From a virus, in IMG/VR virus record IMGVR_UViG_3300032323_000793, positions 31,395 through 95,394 of that record: a stretch of 64,000 bases of DNA, one strand, 5' to 3'. The position numbers and the translations under genes were made by a program. Below the pieces are notes generated by a model. It was not told the DNA's origin. It ran no database searches and saw nothing but the letters and a program-made list of their open reading frames with translations. How positions within the stretch are numbered: the stretch's first letter is position 1; every line of letters starts with the position of its first letter. This document shows, piece by piece, positions 28,464 to 36,707 of the stretch.

Positions 28464-30209
28464 TTATAACACTAACACTTCTATAGTTTTGACGCCAACA
28501 TCTTGATCGCTCTGTAAAGCGATACCAAAAACATCCGGATGTTGATGGAAACTGGCAGCAATAGCACAACCATTTTCTGTAGCCACTAATCGATCGCCTT
28601 TGCGTACTGATCCTACTACCTTACACGGCACACGACCTTTTAATGCTATATATGTTCCACCTTCTAACTCACTGTTCATCATGAATGCTGGTGATTTAGA
28701 TACTATTCCAATGGCACGATCTCCAAAAACAGTGGCTCTAACTTCTGCTTCTCCGCCTACTGCTACTACTGTGCCTGGTTCATACTCACGATCTGTAAGA
28801 TACTTTTCTGCTAAGTCAGCATATCGAGCGGCTGTGGCAGTCCCGTCAAACAACACTGCAAATAAATTACCCGAACTATCTCTGGCTGCAATGGTATTAG
28901 AAGCAGCAATAGTTTTAGCAGATCTATAACTAGCATCTATATCTGTAGCACTGTCATCAATTTTTAATCTATCCGACTTATCTGCAATTCCAATAAATCT
29001 ATTTGCTGTAAGATTGGCTGATGCATCTCTGATAGCCACTGATACTGCTACCGCGCCAAACTCACTATTTAAACTGTTTAAAGTTAATGCATTACTAGCC
29101 GTTCCAGTAACTGAACCAATAACGTTTCCAGTGACTGTGCCGTTTAAATTTCCAATAACGTTACCAGTTAAATTGCCTACTACTGGGCCTGTATGTGTAC
29201 CAGATGTGTTGCCAGTTACTGATCCACTTAGATTTCCTGTAAATGTTGTAGCATAAACATTAGCCCAATTTTCTGTAGATGAACCTAAATTATAAAAATT
29301 GTTAGCGCCTGGCAAAAATCCTGTAGAAGTAACATAAAAATTACGTGCATCGCTGGCCGAAACTCTTACACGAAGAGTCAGCGGGCTGGCTAATCTAGAT
29401 TCAATGATTGGTTCGTCACCATTCTCTATTTTAAGGACTAGATCTTTACTGTATGAAGGAAAATTACCGCCAATAGTTAAGCCAGGATCTGAATAATTTA
29501 CTTCTGTATCGAATCGAACTTCGCCAGTTCTTACATATTCGCTGGCTAAAAAACCACCCAATCTTGCAGCATTTGATGCTGTTCCCCAATAGAAGTGATC
29601 AGTACTAGTAACTCCTGTAGACCCGTTAGTGTTTACAAGATTCAAACCTTTCTTTATTACAGTAAATCCAGTGATAGGATTCAATCCGCTATCTAGGGTA
29701 AACGCATCTTTGCTAACAATAGCAATAGTATCACCACCAGAAATAATTTTTCCTATGCTGTGATTGGTTCCTAGAGTATCTTTTACTACCTGTGCTGTTA
29801 ATGAGGCAGCACCTAATTCTGGGGTGGTTTCTGGTCCTATCAAAACATATGTAGAACCATTATAGGCATACAACTGTTCTGCGCTAGTATCAAACCAAAA
29901 ATCTCCTGCTTGAAGACCAGATGGTGCTGTTGCACCTATTTCTGCACCGCTGGCAGTCCTAAATCGACTACCGTCATAAAATCTTAACTTTTTATTACCA
30001 CTATCGTACCATATCTGTCCGGTTATTACCTTAGGCGGAGCACTGGTATTTGAGAAATTTTCTAATAAATGTAAAAAATTCTCGTTTTGTACTTCGCCGT
30101 ATCCTGCGTAATTTTTACCCACAAAACGTATGTCGGTGGTGGTATCAATGGTTCCGTCTTCTACAGAAACTAATCTTGTTCCATTAAACTTGTCTACTTG
30201 ATATGCCAT
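28464..30209 (-). CDS. Tail-fibre paralogue 1
   Basis: This 581-residue protein shares with three neighbours an N-terminal unit of ~125 residues: a TRLVSVEDGTID start, FVGKNYAGYGEVQNENFLHL split as GKNY/GYGE/NENF, then GQIWYD, LRFYDGS, GDFWFDTSAEQLY and a VLIGPE end. This unit probably anchors the fibre. A glycine-rich low-complexity stretch follows (next entry). The C-terminal ~120 residues (ARYADLAEKY, YEPGTVV, GIVSKSPAFMMNSEL, GRVPCKVVG) also occur in the next fibre, so two fibres share both ends. Collectively these would bind host surface. GGAG precedes the start, with a late promoter upstream. Confidence 0.75.
   Translation of the reverse strand: MAYQVDKFNGTRLVSVEDGTIDTTTDIRFVGKNYAGYGEVQNENFLHLLENFSNTSAPPKVITGQIWYDSGNKKLRFYDGSRFRTASGAEIGATAPSGLQAGDFWFDTSAEQLYAYNGSTYVLIGPETTPELGAASLTAQVVKDTLGTNHSIGKIISGGDTIAIVSKDAFTLDSGLNPITGFTVIKKGLNLVNTNGSTGVTSTDHFYWGTASNAARLGGFLASEYVRTGEVRFDTEVNYSDPGLTIGGNFPSYSKDLVLKIENGDEPIIESRLASPLTLRVRVSASDARNFYVTSTGFLPGANNFYNLGSSTENWANVYATTFTGNLSGSVTGNTSGTHTGPVVGNLTGNVIGNLNGTVTGNVIGSVTGTASNALTLNSLNSEFGAVAVSVAIRDASANLTANRFIGIADKSDRLKIDDSATDIDASYRSAKTIAASNTIAARDSSGNLFAVLFDGTATAARYADLAEKYLTDREYEPGTVVAVGGEAEVRATVFGDRAIGIVSKSPAFMMNSELEGGTYIALKGRVPCKVVGSVRKGDRLVATENGCAIAASFHQHPDVFGIALQSDQDVGVKTIEVLVL
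29095..29250 (-). repeat. Short Gly-Asn/Val repeats in fibre 1
   Basis: About 50 codons encode repeats of the type VTGN-VIGN-LNGT-VTGN-VIGS, a four-residue rhythm with Gly third and hydrophobic first positions. This pattern suits a parallel beta-helix or triple beta-spiral shaft of a fibre. Codons for Gly and Val vary, so the repeat is protein-level and old rather than a fresh DNA slippage tract. Confidence 0.6.
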
Positions 30210-30231
30210 TGATCAACTCCGTATATACACT

Positions 30232-30239
30232 TATTTATC
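30232..30239 (-). promoter_or_regulatory. T4-type late promoter GATAAATA
   Basis: On the minus strand GATAAATA (one base from TATAAATA) lies in the 41-base gap before fibre 1, about 23 bases upstream of its ATG at 30209 and followed by a GGAG ribosome site. It would drive fibre 1 separately from the upstream fibres. Confidence 0.5.
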
Positions 30240-30250
30240 GTACCCTGTTA

Positions 30251-32080
30251 TTAAACTCTGCCCACTACAATTTCAATAATTCCGTCTACACCTTCGAAAT
30301 CTTCCAGTGCTTTACCAATTACAGTGCCTATTTTAGGATCTATAGTAGGTCTAGCATAGCCGTTTCCGCCACTAACTAACATATCTCCTTTACAGATCTT
30401 GCCTCTAACTTTACAAGGAACTCTTCCCTGTAGTGCTAAAGCAACTACGTGATTGCCTTGCAATTCACTGTTCATTAAATATGCTGGATTACTAGACACA
30501 ACTCCTGCTATTCTGCGGGTTTCATCTTCTGCTACTGTAACTTCTTGACTGCCACCAAACTCTAAAACTGTGCCTGGTTCATATTTTGCATCTGCTAGAT
30601 AGTTTTCTGCTAGGTCGGCGTAACGTGCAGCAGTAGCAGTACCTTGAAATAGATTAGCATGAACTGTATTCCAGCGTTTAGTAAGAATACCTAAATTAGT
30701 CACATCGTCATTTTCTGGTATAAATGCAGGTGCGTTAGCACCTCCTAACGACAATGAAAGCGAACTATTAATTAATTTAAAATCTACATCGCCTAGACTA
30801 TTATCAATAATATTAAAAGCAATACCTTGCGACGAGGTATCTCTAATAGTAGGAATAGACACATCAATAAAAATGTCTAACTGTCCGGAATTACCTATAG
30901 ATACACCCGTGTCTGCCACGTTTAATTGGTTAAGAGTTCCTAGTTGAACAATGTTAGCCGCTAACTGTGTGCCAGTCAATGTATCTGCAGCAGCAGTAAC
31001 AGTGATATCAGCACTACCATCAAACTCTACTCCGTTTATGGTTCTAGGGGTTTTTAGTCTAGTTGCAGTAAAAGCATTACCGGATAGTTGCGCTCCTACA
31101 AACTCGTTGGCTTGTACTACATTGAAAGAACTTATACCTTCAGCAGTTGTTACATTACCTGTGACATTACCTACTAAATTTGCTGTAATTGTTCCTGCCG
31201 CAAAATCTCCGGCGCTGTCTCTGGCTACAACTTTACCTATTAAATTAGATGAACTAGCATCAACTGACCAAGTAACGGTATTTAAACCATTAAAATTGCT
31301 TCCTGTTAGATAACTACCTCTGTTTAGTGTACCTGTAGTCGATGACGTTATTGTTATATCATTTTGTCCATCAAATGCAATACCATTAATAAATCTTGGT
31401 GTTTCTAATCTAGTAGCCGACGCTGCGTTTCCTTCTACTGGGCCTATAAAATTATTATCAAAAGAAGGAAACGTATTTAGATTAACACCAGAACTAATTG
31501 TTCTCGATACTCCATCTGTATAGCCTAGGTTGTATTTGTTAGTAATATGAGGCTGTTCGTTGGCTCTGATAAGATATGACGAACTGGCTGTTATAGATAT
31601 AACTTTATCATCTACAACATTTAATATGATTGGTCTTTGAGTGCCGGTGGAATCTACTAAAAAAGTAGAAATAGATCTAGTTTCTCCAAATCCCTCAAGG
31701 CCTTCGGGCCCAACAAGATTCCATGCATTTTCGTTATAGACAAATAATTGTTTTGTTGATTCTTTAAACCATAATGTTCCAGCGATGCCTTCGGGGCTAG
31801 TATTTTGAATTACTGTTGACCCAACAGGTACCCACTTATCTCCTTCATAAACATTAAGAGTTTTGTTAAAAGTATTAAACCACGTCTGTCCACTTATTGG
31901 ACGAGATGGCGGATTGTTATTGGCCCAATTTTCTAATAGGCCTAAGAAATTTTCATTCTGGATTTCACCATAACCTGTATAGTTACGTCCTACCAAACCT
32001 ACACTTGTTGACGTGTTTACTGTTCCGTCTTCTAAGACTGTTAACAGTAACCCGTTGGTTTTATTAATTACATAAGCCAT
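30251..32080 (-). CDS. Tail-fibre paralogue 2
   Basis: This 609-residue protein carries the shared fibre N-terminus (NGLLLTVLEDGTVNT, GRNYTGYGEIQNENF, GQTWFNTFNK, GTLWFKESTKQLF, NLVGPEG) and a C-terminal ~120-residue unit like that of fibre 1 (ARYADLAENYLAD, YEPGTVLEFGG, NPAYLMNSEL, GRVPCKVRGK). The middle has two similar blocks (LETPRFINGIAFDGQNDITIT and LKTPRTINGVEFDGSADITVT, each about 21 residues) that look like an internal duplication. GGAG precedes the start and the four genes follow one another with gaps of 10-40 bases. It is likely a host-binding fibre. Confidence 0.74.
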   Translation of the reverse strand: MAYVINKTNGLLLTVLEDGTVNTSTSVGLVGRNYTGYGEIQNENFLGLLENWANNNPPSRPISGQTWFNTFNKTLNVYEGDKWVPVGSTVIQNTSPEGIAGTLWFKESTKQLFVYNENAWNLVGPEGLEGFGETRSISTFLVDSTGTQRPIILNVVDDKVISITASSSYLIRANEQPHITNKYNLGYTDGVSRTISSGVNLNTFPSFDNNFIGPVEGNAASATRLETPRFINGIAFDGQNDITITSSTTGTLNRGSYLTGSNFNGLNTVTWSVDASSSNLIGKVVARDSAGDFAAGTITANLVGNVTGNVTTAEGISSFNVVQANEFVGAQLSGNAFTATRLKTPRTINGVEFDGSADITVTAAADTLTGTQLAANIVQLGTLNQLNVADTGVSIGNSGQLDIFIDVSIPTIRDTSSQGIAFNIIDNSLGDVDFKLINSSLSLSLGGANAPAFIPENDDVTNLGILTKRWNTVHANLFQGTATAARYADLAENYLADAKYEPGTVLEFGGSQEVTVAEDETRRIAGVVSSNPAYLMNSELQGNHVVALALQGRVPCKVRGKICKGDMLVSGGNGYARPTIDPKIGTVIGKALEDFEGVDGIIEIVVGRV

Positions 32081-32099
32081 TTATCGCTCCAATTCTTCA

Positions 32100-33938
32100 T
32101 CAAGATACAAACGACCAAGTATTACTTATAATCTGAAATGTTTTTACATTTCTAGATACAAGAATACCAGGTGCTGCTACAGTGGCTAATCCAAAAGCAA
32201 TACTGCTAACTCCGAATGCAGTACCAGTCGGTGTATTAAATTCAGTAGTACCTGTAGATAATAACGGATTAATATCTAAAGACGTAGTACCATTTACCAA
32301 TTGCGAACATAATACACGAGCAATAGTTCCGTTTGCATATTCAGCAGCAGGAGCCACTTGTTCAACTAATCCAGCAATAGCAGAGTTAGATATACCGTCG
32401 GAGATGTCCATACTCAAAACAATACTTCTGCTTCGTACTGTATTATCTACATAATTTTTTGTAGCAGCATCTTGAGCAGTAGTTGGGTTAGCAACGTTTG
32501 TAATTTTCTTACTGCCTAGGTTGAGAGTACCTGTACCGTTAATATCTAAAGTTAAATCTGTGTTAGGAGCAGTCACTTCAATAGTGCTGTTATCCATAAA
32601 CAAATCATCTACTGTAAATTGTGTTTGAGCACCGAAACTAGTTACACCCGGAATACTTGTGATCCCAGGTCCAAGCGATGTGCCAGATAAAACTGTTACC
32701 CCATTAATTTTAAATTCTTTTCCAGATGCTAAATTAATATGTTCTGAACTGTTCCAAGCGCCGCTGACTAACTGGGGCCATGCATCGTTATACCCATCGG
32801 CAATTGCTGCCGAAGAATTAGATGTTGCTACTTGGCCAACATCGTGCCATAAAAACACATGACTTGTAGCGCCTTGTAATATTACGCCGCCGCCTGCAGC
32901 ATTTCCGTCAGTAGGTACTGTATTAGTTTGTTTGGCTAATACTATATTTTTATCTTCAACTGTTAGCGTACTGGTATTGATAGTTACAAAATCGCCATTA
33001 ACTGTGAGGTCTCCCTGTACAATTAAATCTCCTCCAATATCTACTTCACTGCCTGGTATGCCTTCATAAAGATTTATTTTTCTTGATAAAGATCTAATCT
33101 TAATTGCTTGTTCAGCAATAACATCTCGTCTTACTGTTAATGTGATATCTTTATTAGACGCAATATTAGCGATTGTAAGATTACCATCAGAAATATTAAA
33201 TTGTCCTTGACTTGCATCACCAATAATCAATCCAAGATTTGAAGTAAGAATTAATCCACCATTAATAATGTTATTGGTATCATTTCTTACATAAGAACTT
33301 GCAGGTTGATTGCCTAGGCTGTCAGAATTAGTGGCTGTAACATAGAATTTCATTCCAGACAGTGTGCCAGAATTAAATCCTGGATTAATGTCTCCGGTAA
33401 ATCCTTGTATGGGCAATTTAGGAGTAAAACTATCTTTAGAAAATATTCCTAACAAAATACCGTTATTATACAAATAAGTAATAACTCGATTTTGATTAAG
33501 AGAGTCTAAAATGTTGGCTACTTTTAATCCGCTTAGACCTTGACTTTGAGAATAGTCGGGACCTAAAAGTATAGTGTTAGATCCGTCATAAAAATATAAT
33601 TGTTTATCAACATCATTAAACCATAAATCGCCAACTCCTAAACTTGCAGGCTGTGTGTTTGAGATAGTTGCAGAACTTACAGGAACAAAAGAGTTGCCGT
33701 TATAAACTTTTAATTTAAGTTCGTTAACATCAAACCAAATTTGGCCTCTAATAGGATTAGATGGTGCTGCTGTGCTGGAAAAGTTTTCTAGCAATTTAAT
33801 GAAGTTTTCGTTAATAGATTCGCCAAAACCGCTATAGTTTTTACCTATCAAAGTGAGATCACTACTGATAGTATCTATCTGTCCGTCGGCCACTGTTGCT
33901 AAAATTGTTCCGTCAGTTTTATTAATCGTATATGCCAT
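32100..33938 (-). CDS. Tail-fibre paralogue 3
   Basis: This 612-residue protein has the shared N-terminus (KTDGTILATVADGQIDT, GKNYSGFGESINENF, GQIWFDVNELKLKVYN, GDLWFNDVDKQLYFYDG). It differs in the middle: GSEVDIGGDLIVQGDLTVNGDF (beta-helix-like, split at the repeated GD) then TLTVEDKNIVLAKQTN, and a late ITNVANPTTAQDAATKNYVD segment that is a known hinge-like motif of phage fibres. It has its own unrelated C-terminal tip (TFQIISNTWSFVS). AAGG precedes the start. The varied C-terminus on a conserved base is typical of host-range proteins. Confidence 0.74.
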   Translation of the reverse strand: MAYTINKTDGTILATVADGQIDTISSDLTLIGKNYSGFGESINENFIKLLENFSSTAAPSNPIRGQIWFDVNELKLKVYNGNSFVPVSSATISNTQPASLGVGDLWFNDVDKQLYFYDGSNTILLGPDYSQSQGLSGLKVANILDSLNQNRVITYLYNNGILLGIFSKDSFTPKLPIQGFTGDINPGFNSGTLSGMKFYVTATNSDSLGNQPASSYVRNDTNNIINGGLILTSNLGLIIGDASQGQFNISDGNLTIANIASNKDITLTVRRDVIAEQAIKIRSLSRKINLYEGIPGSEVDIGGDLIVQGDLTVNGDFVTINTSTLTVEDKNIVLAKQTNTVPTDGNAAGGGVILQGATSHVFLWHDVGQVATSNSSAAIADGYNDAWPQLVSGAWNSSEHINLASGKEFKINGVTVLSGTSLGPGITSIPGVTSFGAQTQFTVDDLFMDNSTIEVTAPNTDLTLDINGTGTLNLGSKKITNVANPTTAQDAATKNYVDNTVRSRSIVLSMDISDGISNSAIAGLVEQVAPAAEYANGTIARVLCSQLVNGTTSLDINPLLSTGTTEFNTPTGTAFGVSSIAFGLATVAAPGILVSRNVKTFQIISNTWSFVS

Positions 33939-33948
33939 GTTTTATACC

Positions 33949-36021
33949 TTAGAAGTTCGGTGGGCCCGAGCGAATAATATAGTTTAATGTTAAGTATGGG
34001 TTCATCACTGAAAAGGCCTGTCCCAGTGATCCTGCAGTCTTAACTCCACCCGATGTAGGAACATATTGTGTTTGACCAAGTGCTGTAGGGCCTTTATCAG
34101 AAAAAGATCCTGTATCTAAAGGAATAGCAGTGTCTAATCTAGAAGCATAATATTGCTGGCCTGTAGAACCTTTCATATTATGTTCGTGGTCAGGAAGGTT
34201 AGACACTGTTAAATTATTAGTTGATTGGCCGCCACCGTCTCCTAGATTATCAGGGGCAGTTCCAGAAACTCTATCAATATTTCCGCCACCTGCATCAACA
34301 TATCCGCCTGTGGTATTTGGTACTGTTATTCCATTGTCCATGTTGTCTCGGCCTAACGGAAATCTACCTCGCAGGTCAGGAAGCCTAAATGTTCCTACTC
34401 CTACTAAAGGCAATGCTCCGTTGTAAGTATTACCTATAACATCAAACAATAAACTATATTTGGTTTTTTCAAGTTCGCTACCATCACATAACAAATACCC
34501 GTAAGGAGCAGAAGCGCCAGCAAAAGGTATAATACCTCCGATTGGTACTCCTAGATCTCCAATGAATACGTCTCTAGTTTCTTTTAATAGGCCGGTACCG
34601 CCTCTGAATACTAGAACATAATCATCAGGCTTGCTGGTATTAGGAACCGGTTCATTTTTACTACTAATTAGTGTTGCGGTTAATGTAGTGTTGAAAGTTT
34701 TAGTTAAACCTCCAACCTGTCCGTCAAAAGATACATTAGGAGATGTAATATCTCCTTCAATTCTAAATGTAGTAGGAAATTTTAAATTAGTAGCCGTAGT
34801 TGCATTACCTACGATGTTACCTACTAAAACACCTTCAATATTTTCTGCTACAAGTGTCTTAGTTCTAACTGTTTTCCATCTTTTTGTAACACTACCAGAA
34901 TCATAAGTATCTGTAGTCTGTGGTTGAGTATTTTCAAAATTGGCTGTACCATTTACTATCATGCCTTCGCCGATCAGTAAATTTTTAGAAATTGCTGCTC
35001 CGCCTGCGGTTCTAAATGTGCCATTATTAAAATTAGTGCTTGGTGATGTACCAGTTAATATTAGACTTCCGTTCGTTCTAATATTTCCGTCAACATCAAG
35101 GGACTCTTCTGGAGCAGCAACATTTATACCTATCTTGTTATCAAAAACTCTTAATACAGTAGTCGGTGCTCCTTCTCTATTAATCTGTAAATCTATACTA
35201 GATCCTACAGAACTATTATAAATTTTTGCAGAAGTTTCAGAAGTACTAATACTAAAATTACTATTAACTCCAATTAAAACACCGCTGTTATTTCTAATGT
35301 TAATAGGAAAATCTGAAGTATTTGTTACATCTGTTCTCATAAATCGAGAAGCAGGAATTTCAACATCATTAATAATCAAAGACTCTGCAGATGTAGCAGT
35401 ACCCCATATTTTAGTTTCAGCAGCAATTTCACTTACATCATTTGAAGTAATATTAAATCCTGAGTTGATAACTGTAAAACCTGAAATAGAAATTTTAGGA
35501 GTAAATTTATCTCTACTAATAATAACCACTGGTACATCTTCGATATACAGAGTTAATACAACTCTAGTAATGTTGTCAGAGTCGATGATAGATTCAACCA
35601 AAGGACCGCTACGCAAACCTGTAGAAAATGTAGGTCCTACTAGAATCCATCTTGTACCAGAATAAACATATACCTGTTGATTAACTGTATCAACCCATAG
35701 TTCTCCTACTTTGCTTTCTTCAGTTGGAGGTTCAACACTGCTGGTTTGGATACTAGACGCACTTTTCCATAAAGTGCTGTCCCATATTTTTAATCTAGCG
35801 GTTCCAGTATCATACCATAATTGACCTTCAATTGGATTTACTGGTGCTGTGTCTTTGGCAAAATTTTCTAGGATGGCTAAAAAGTTTTCAGCAATAATCT
35901 GTCCGTATCCTGTAACGTTTCTTCCAGGAAATGTTAAACTAGTATCATTGCTAGATGTATTATCATAAACTGTTATTGGCAGTTTATTGTCTTTATCTGT
36001 AAAATTTACAATATATGGCAT
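33949..36021 (-). CDS. Tail-fibre paralogue 4 with tail-collar domain
   Basis: This 690-residue protein begins with a longer version of the shared fibre N-terminus (GRNVTGYGQIIAENF, GQLWYDTGTARLKIWD, GELWVDTVNQQVYVYSG). Near residues 490-565 it has a phage tail-collar domain: PIGGIIPFAGASAPYGYLLCDG and FRLPDLRGRFPLG, the region found in T4 gp12. The end (LPDHEHNMKG and MNPYLTLNYIIRSG) fits the receptor-binding metal-site region with His-x-His. It is probably the short tail fibre or a long-fibre tip. GAGGTG precedes the start, and it is the gene after the small structural protein at 36026. Confidence 0.82.
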   Translation of the reverse strand: MPYIVNFTDKDNKLPITVYDNTSSNDTSLTFPGRNVTGYGQIIAENFLAILENFAKDTAPVNPIEGQLWYDTGTARLKIWDSTLWKSASSIQTSSVEPPTEESKVGELWVDTVNQQVYVYSGTRWILVGPTFSTGLRSGPLVESIIDSDNITRVVLTLYIEDVPVVIISRDKFTPKISISGFTVINSGFNITSNDVSEIAAETKIWGTATSAESLIINDVEIPASRFMRTDVTNTSDFPINIRNNSGVLIGVNSNFSISTSETSAKIYNSSVGSSIDLQINREGAPTTVLRVFDNKIGINVAAPEESLDVDGNIRTNGSLILTGTSPSTNFNNGTFRTAGGAAISKNLLIGEGMIVNGTANFENTQPQTTDTYDSGSVTKRWKTVRTKTLVAENIEGVLVGNIVGNATTATNLKFPTTFRIEGDITSPNVSFDGQVGGLTKTFNTTLTATLISSKNEPVPNTSKPDDYVLVFRGGTGLLKETRDVFIGDLGVPIGGIIPFAGASAPYGYLLCDGSELEKTKYSLLFDVIGNTYNGALPLVGVGTFRLPDLRGRFPLGRDNMDNGITVPNTTGGYVDAGGGNIDRVSGTAPDNLGDGGGQSTNNLTVSNLPDHEHNMKGSTGQQYYASRLDTAIPLDTGSFSDKGPTALGQTQYVPTSGGVKTAGSLGQAFSVMNPYLTLNYIIRSGPPNF

Positions 36022-36025
36022 CTAA

Positions 36026-36694
36026 TTACACCTCAACGAAACTAGTTAGACTCTGTATTCTAATCGTGTAATCGATTTGTAAAAGTCTGTTCAATGATTT
36101 TTGCACAGGATGAAATATAACATGTGTTAGAAGTTTTCCTGTTCCGTCTGGGTTGTAACTGCGCAAACCTAATTCATCGAATACAAAATTTCCGCTCATA
36201 TCTACAGAATTGTCAAATGCCTGTTGGCCATCTGGTTCAGAATAATCAAGAACACAACTTACAATAATGTCGCTATAAGTAGCACCGCTAATATGGCGTA
36301 TTTCCATTTTGTTTCTTACAGGATCTGTATTATTAGCAGAATTTTGATCAATAACTTTGCTGTATGTTTGATTATACAAACTAGTATTAATACCTACAGT
36401 ATTAGTTGTTAGATATGTAATCAATCCTGTAGGATCTACTGTAGTTCCTCCATTGCCAAAAACCATTTCATATATGGTTCCCTGTCCTTGATTGCTCAAA
36501 GCATTGACCATGGCCACACTCATATTTTCGTAGTGGATGGCATTTCTTTTATCTATTAGGACTTCTCCGTTTTCTGGATCAAATATTTTGATATGTCCTT
36601 CGAAATGAAAACCCCCAGTTTCGTTGGGTTTTTCATATTTTTGTTGATTTTCGGGCTGATTTTCTATCATGTTTGGCTCTGATGATTTATTCAT
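36026..36694 (-). CDS. Virion/baseplate-associated structural protein
   Basis: This 222-residue protein has a disordered polar N-terminus (about 30 residues, Asn/Gln/Glu-rich) and a beta-rich body: FHFEGHIKIFDPENGEVLID, EMVFGNGGTTVDPTG, YSDIIVSCVLDY and NFVFDELGLRSYN. The look is that of fibre-attachment or baseplate-periphery proteins in T4-like phages. It lies between the giant gene and the fibres. There is no Shine-Dalgarno; instead AATAAATA, a late-type element, lies five bases before the ATG and overlaps the stop of the giant gene. Confidence 0.65.
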   Translation of the reverse strand: MNKSSEPNMIENQPENQQKYEKPNETGGFHFEGHIKIFDPENGEVLIDKRNAIHYENMSVAMVNALSNQGQGTIYEMVFGNGGTTVDPTGLITYLTTNTVGINTSLYNQTYSKVIDQNSANNTDPVRNKMEIRHISGATYSDIIVSCVLDYSEPDGQQAFDNSVDMSGNFVFDELGLRSYNPDGTGKLLTHVIFHPVQKSLNRLLQIDYTIRIQSLTSFVEV

Positions 36695-36699
36695 AGTAG

Positions 36700-36707
36700 T
36701 ATTTATT
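36700..36707 (-). promoter_or_regulatory. Late-type element AATAAATA at a gene junction
   Basis: The minus-strand sequence AATAAATA (one base from TATAAATA) contains the TAA stop of the giant gene and is followed by five bases and then the ATG at 36694. If it acts as a late promoter the RNA begins at or near the start codon. The stop-codon overlap means chance cannot be ruled out. Confidence 0.4.
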
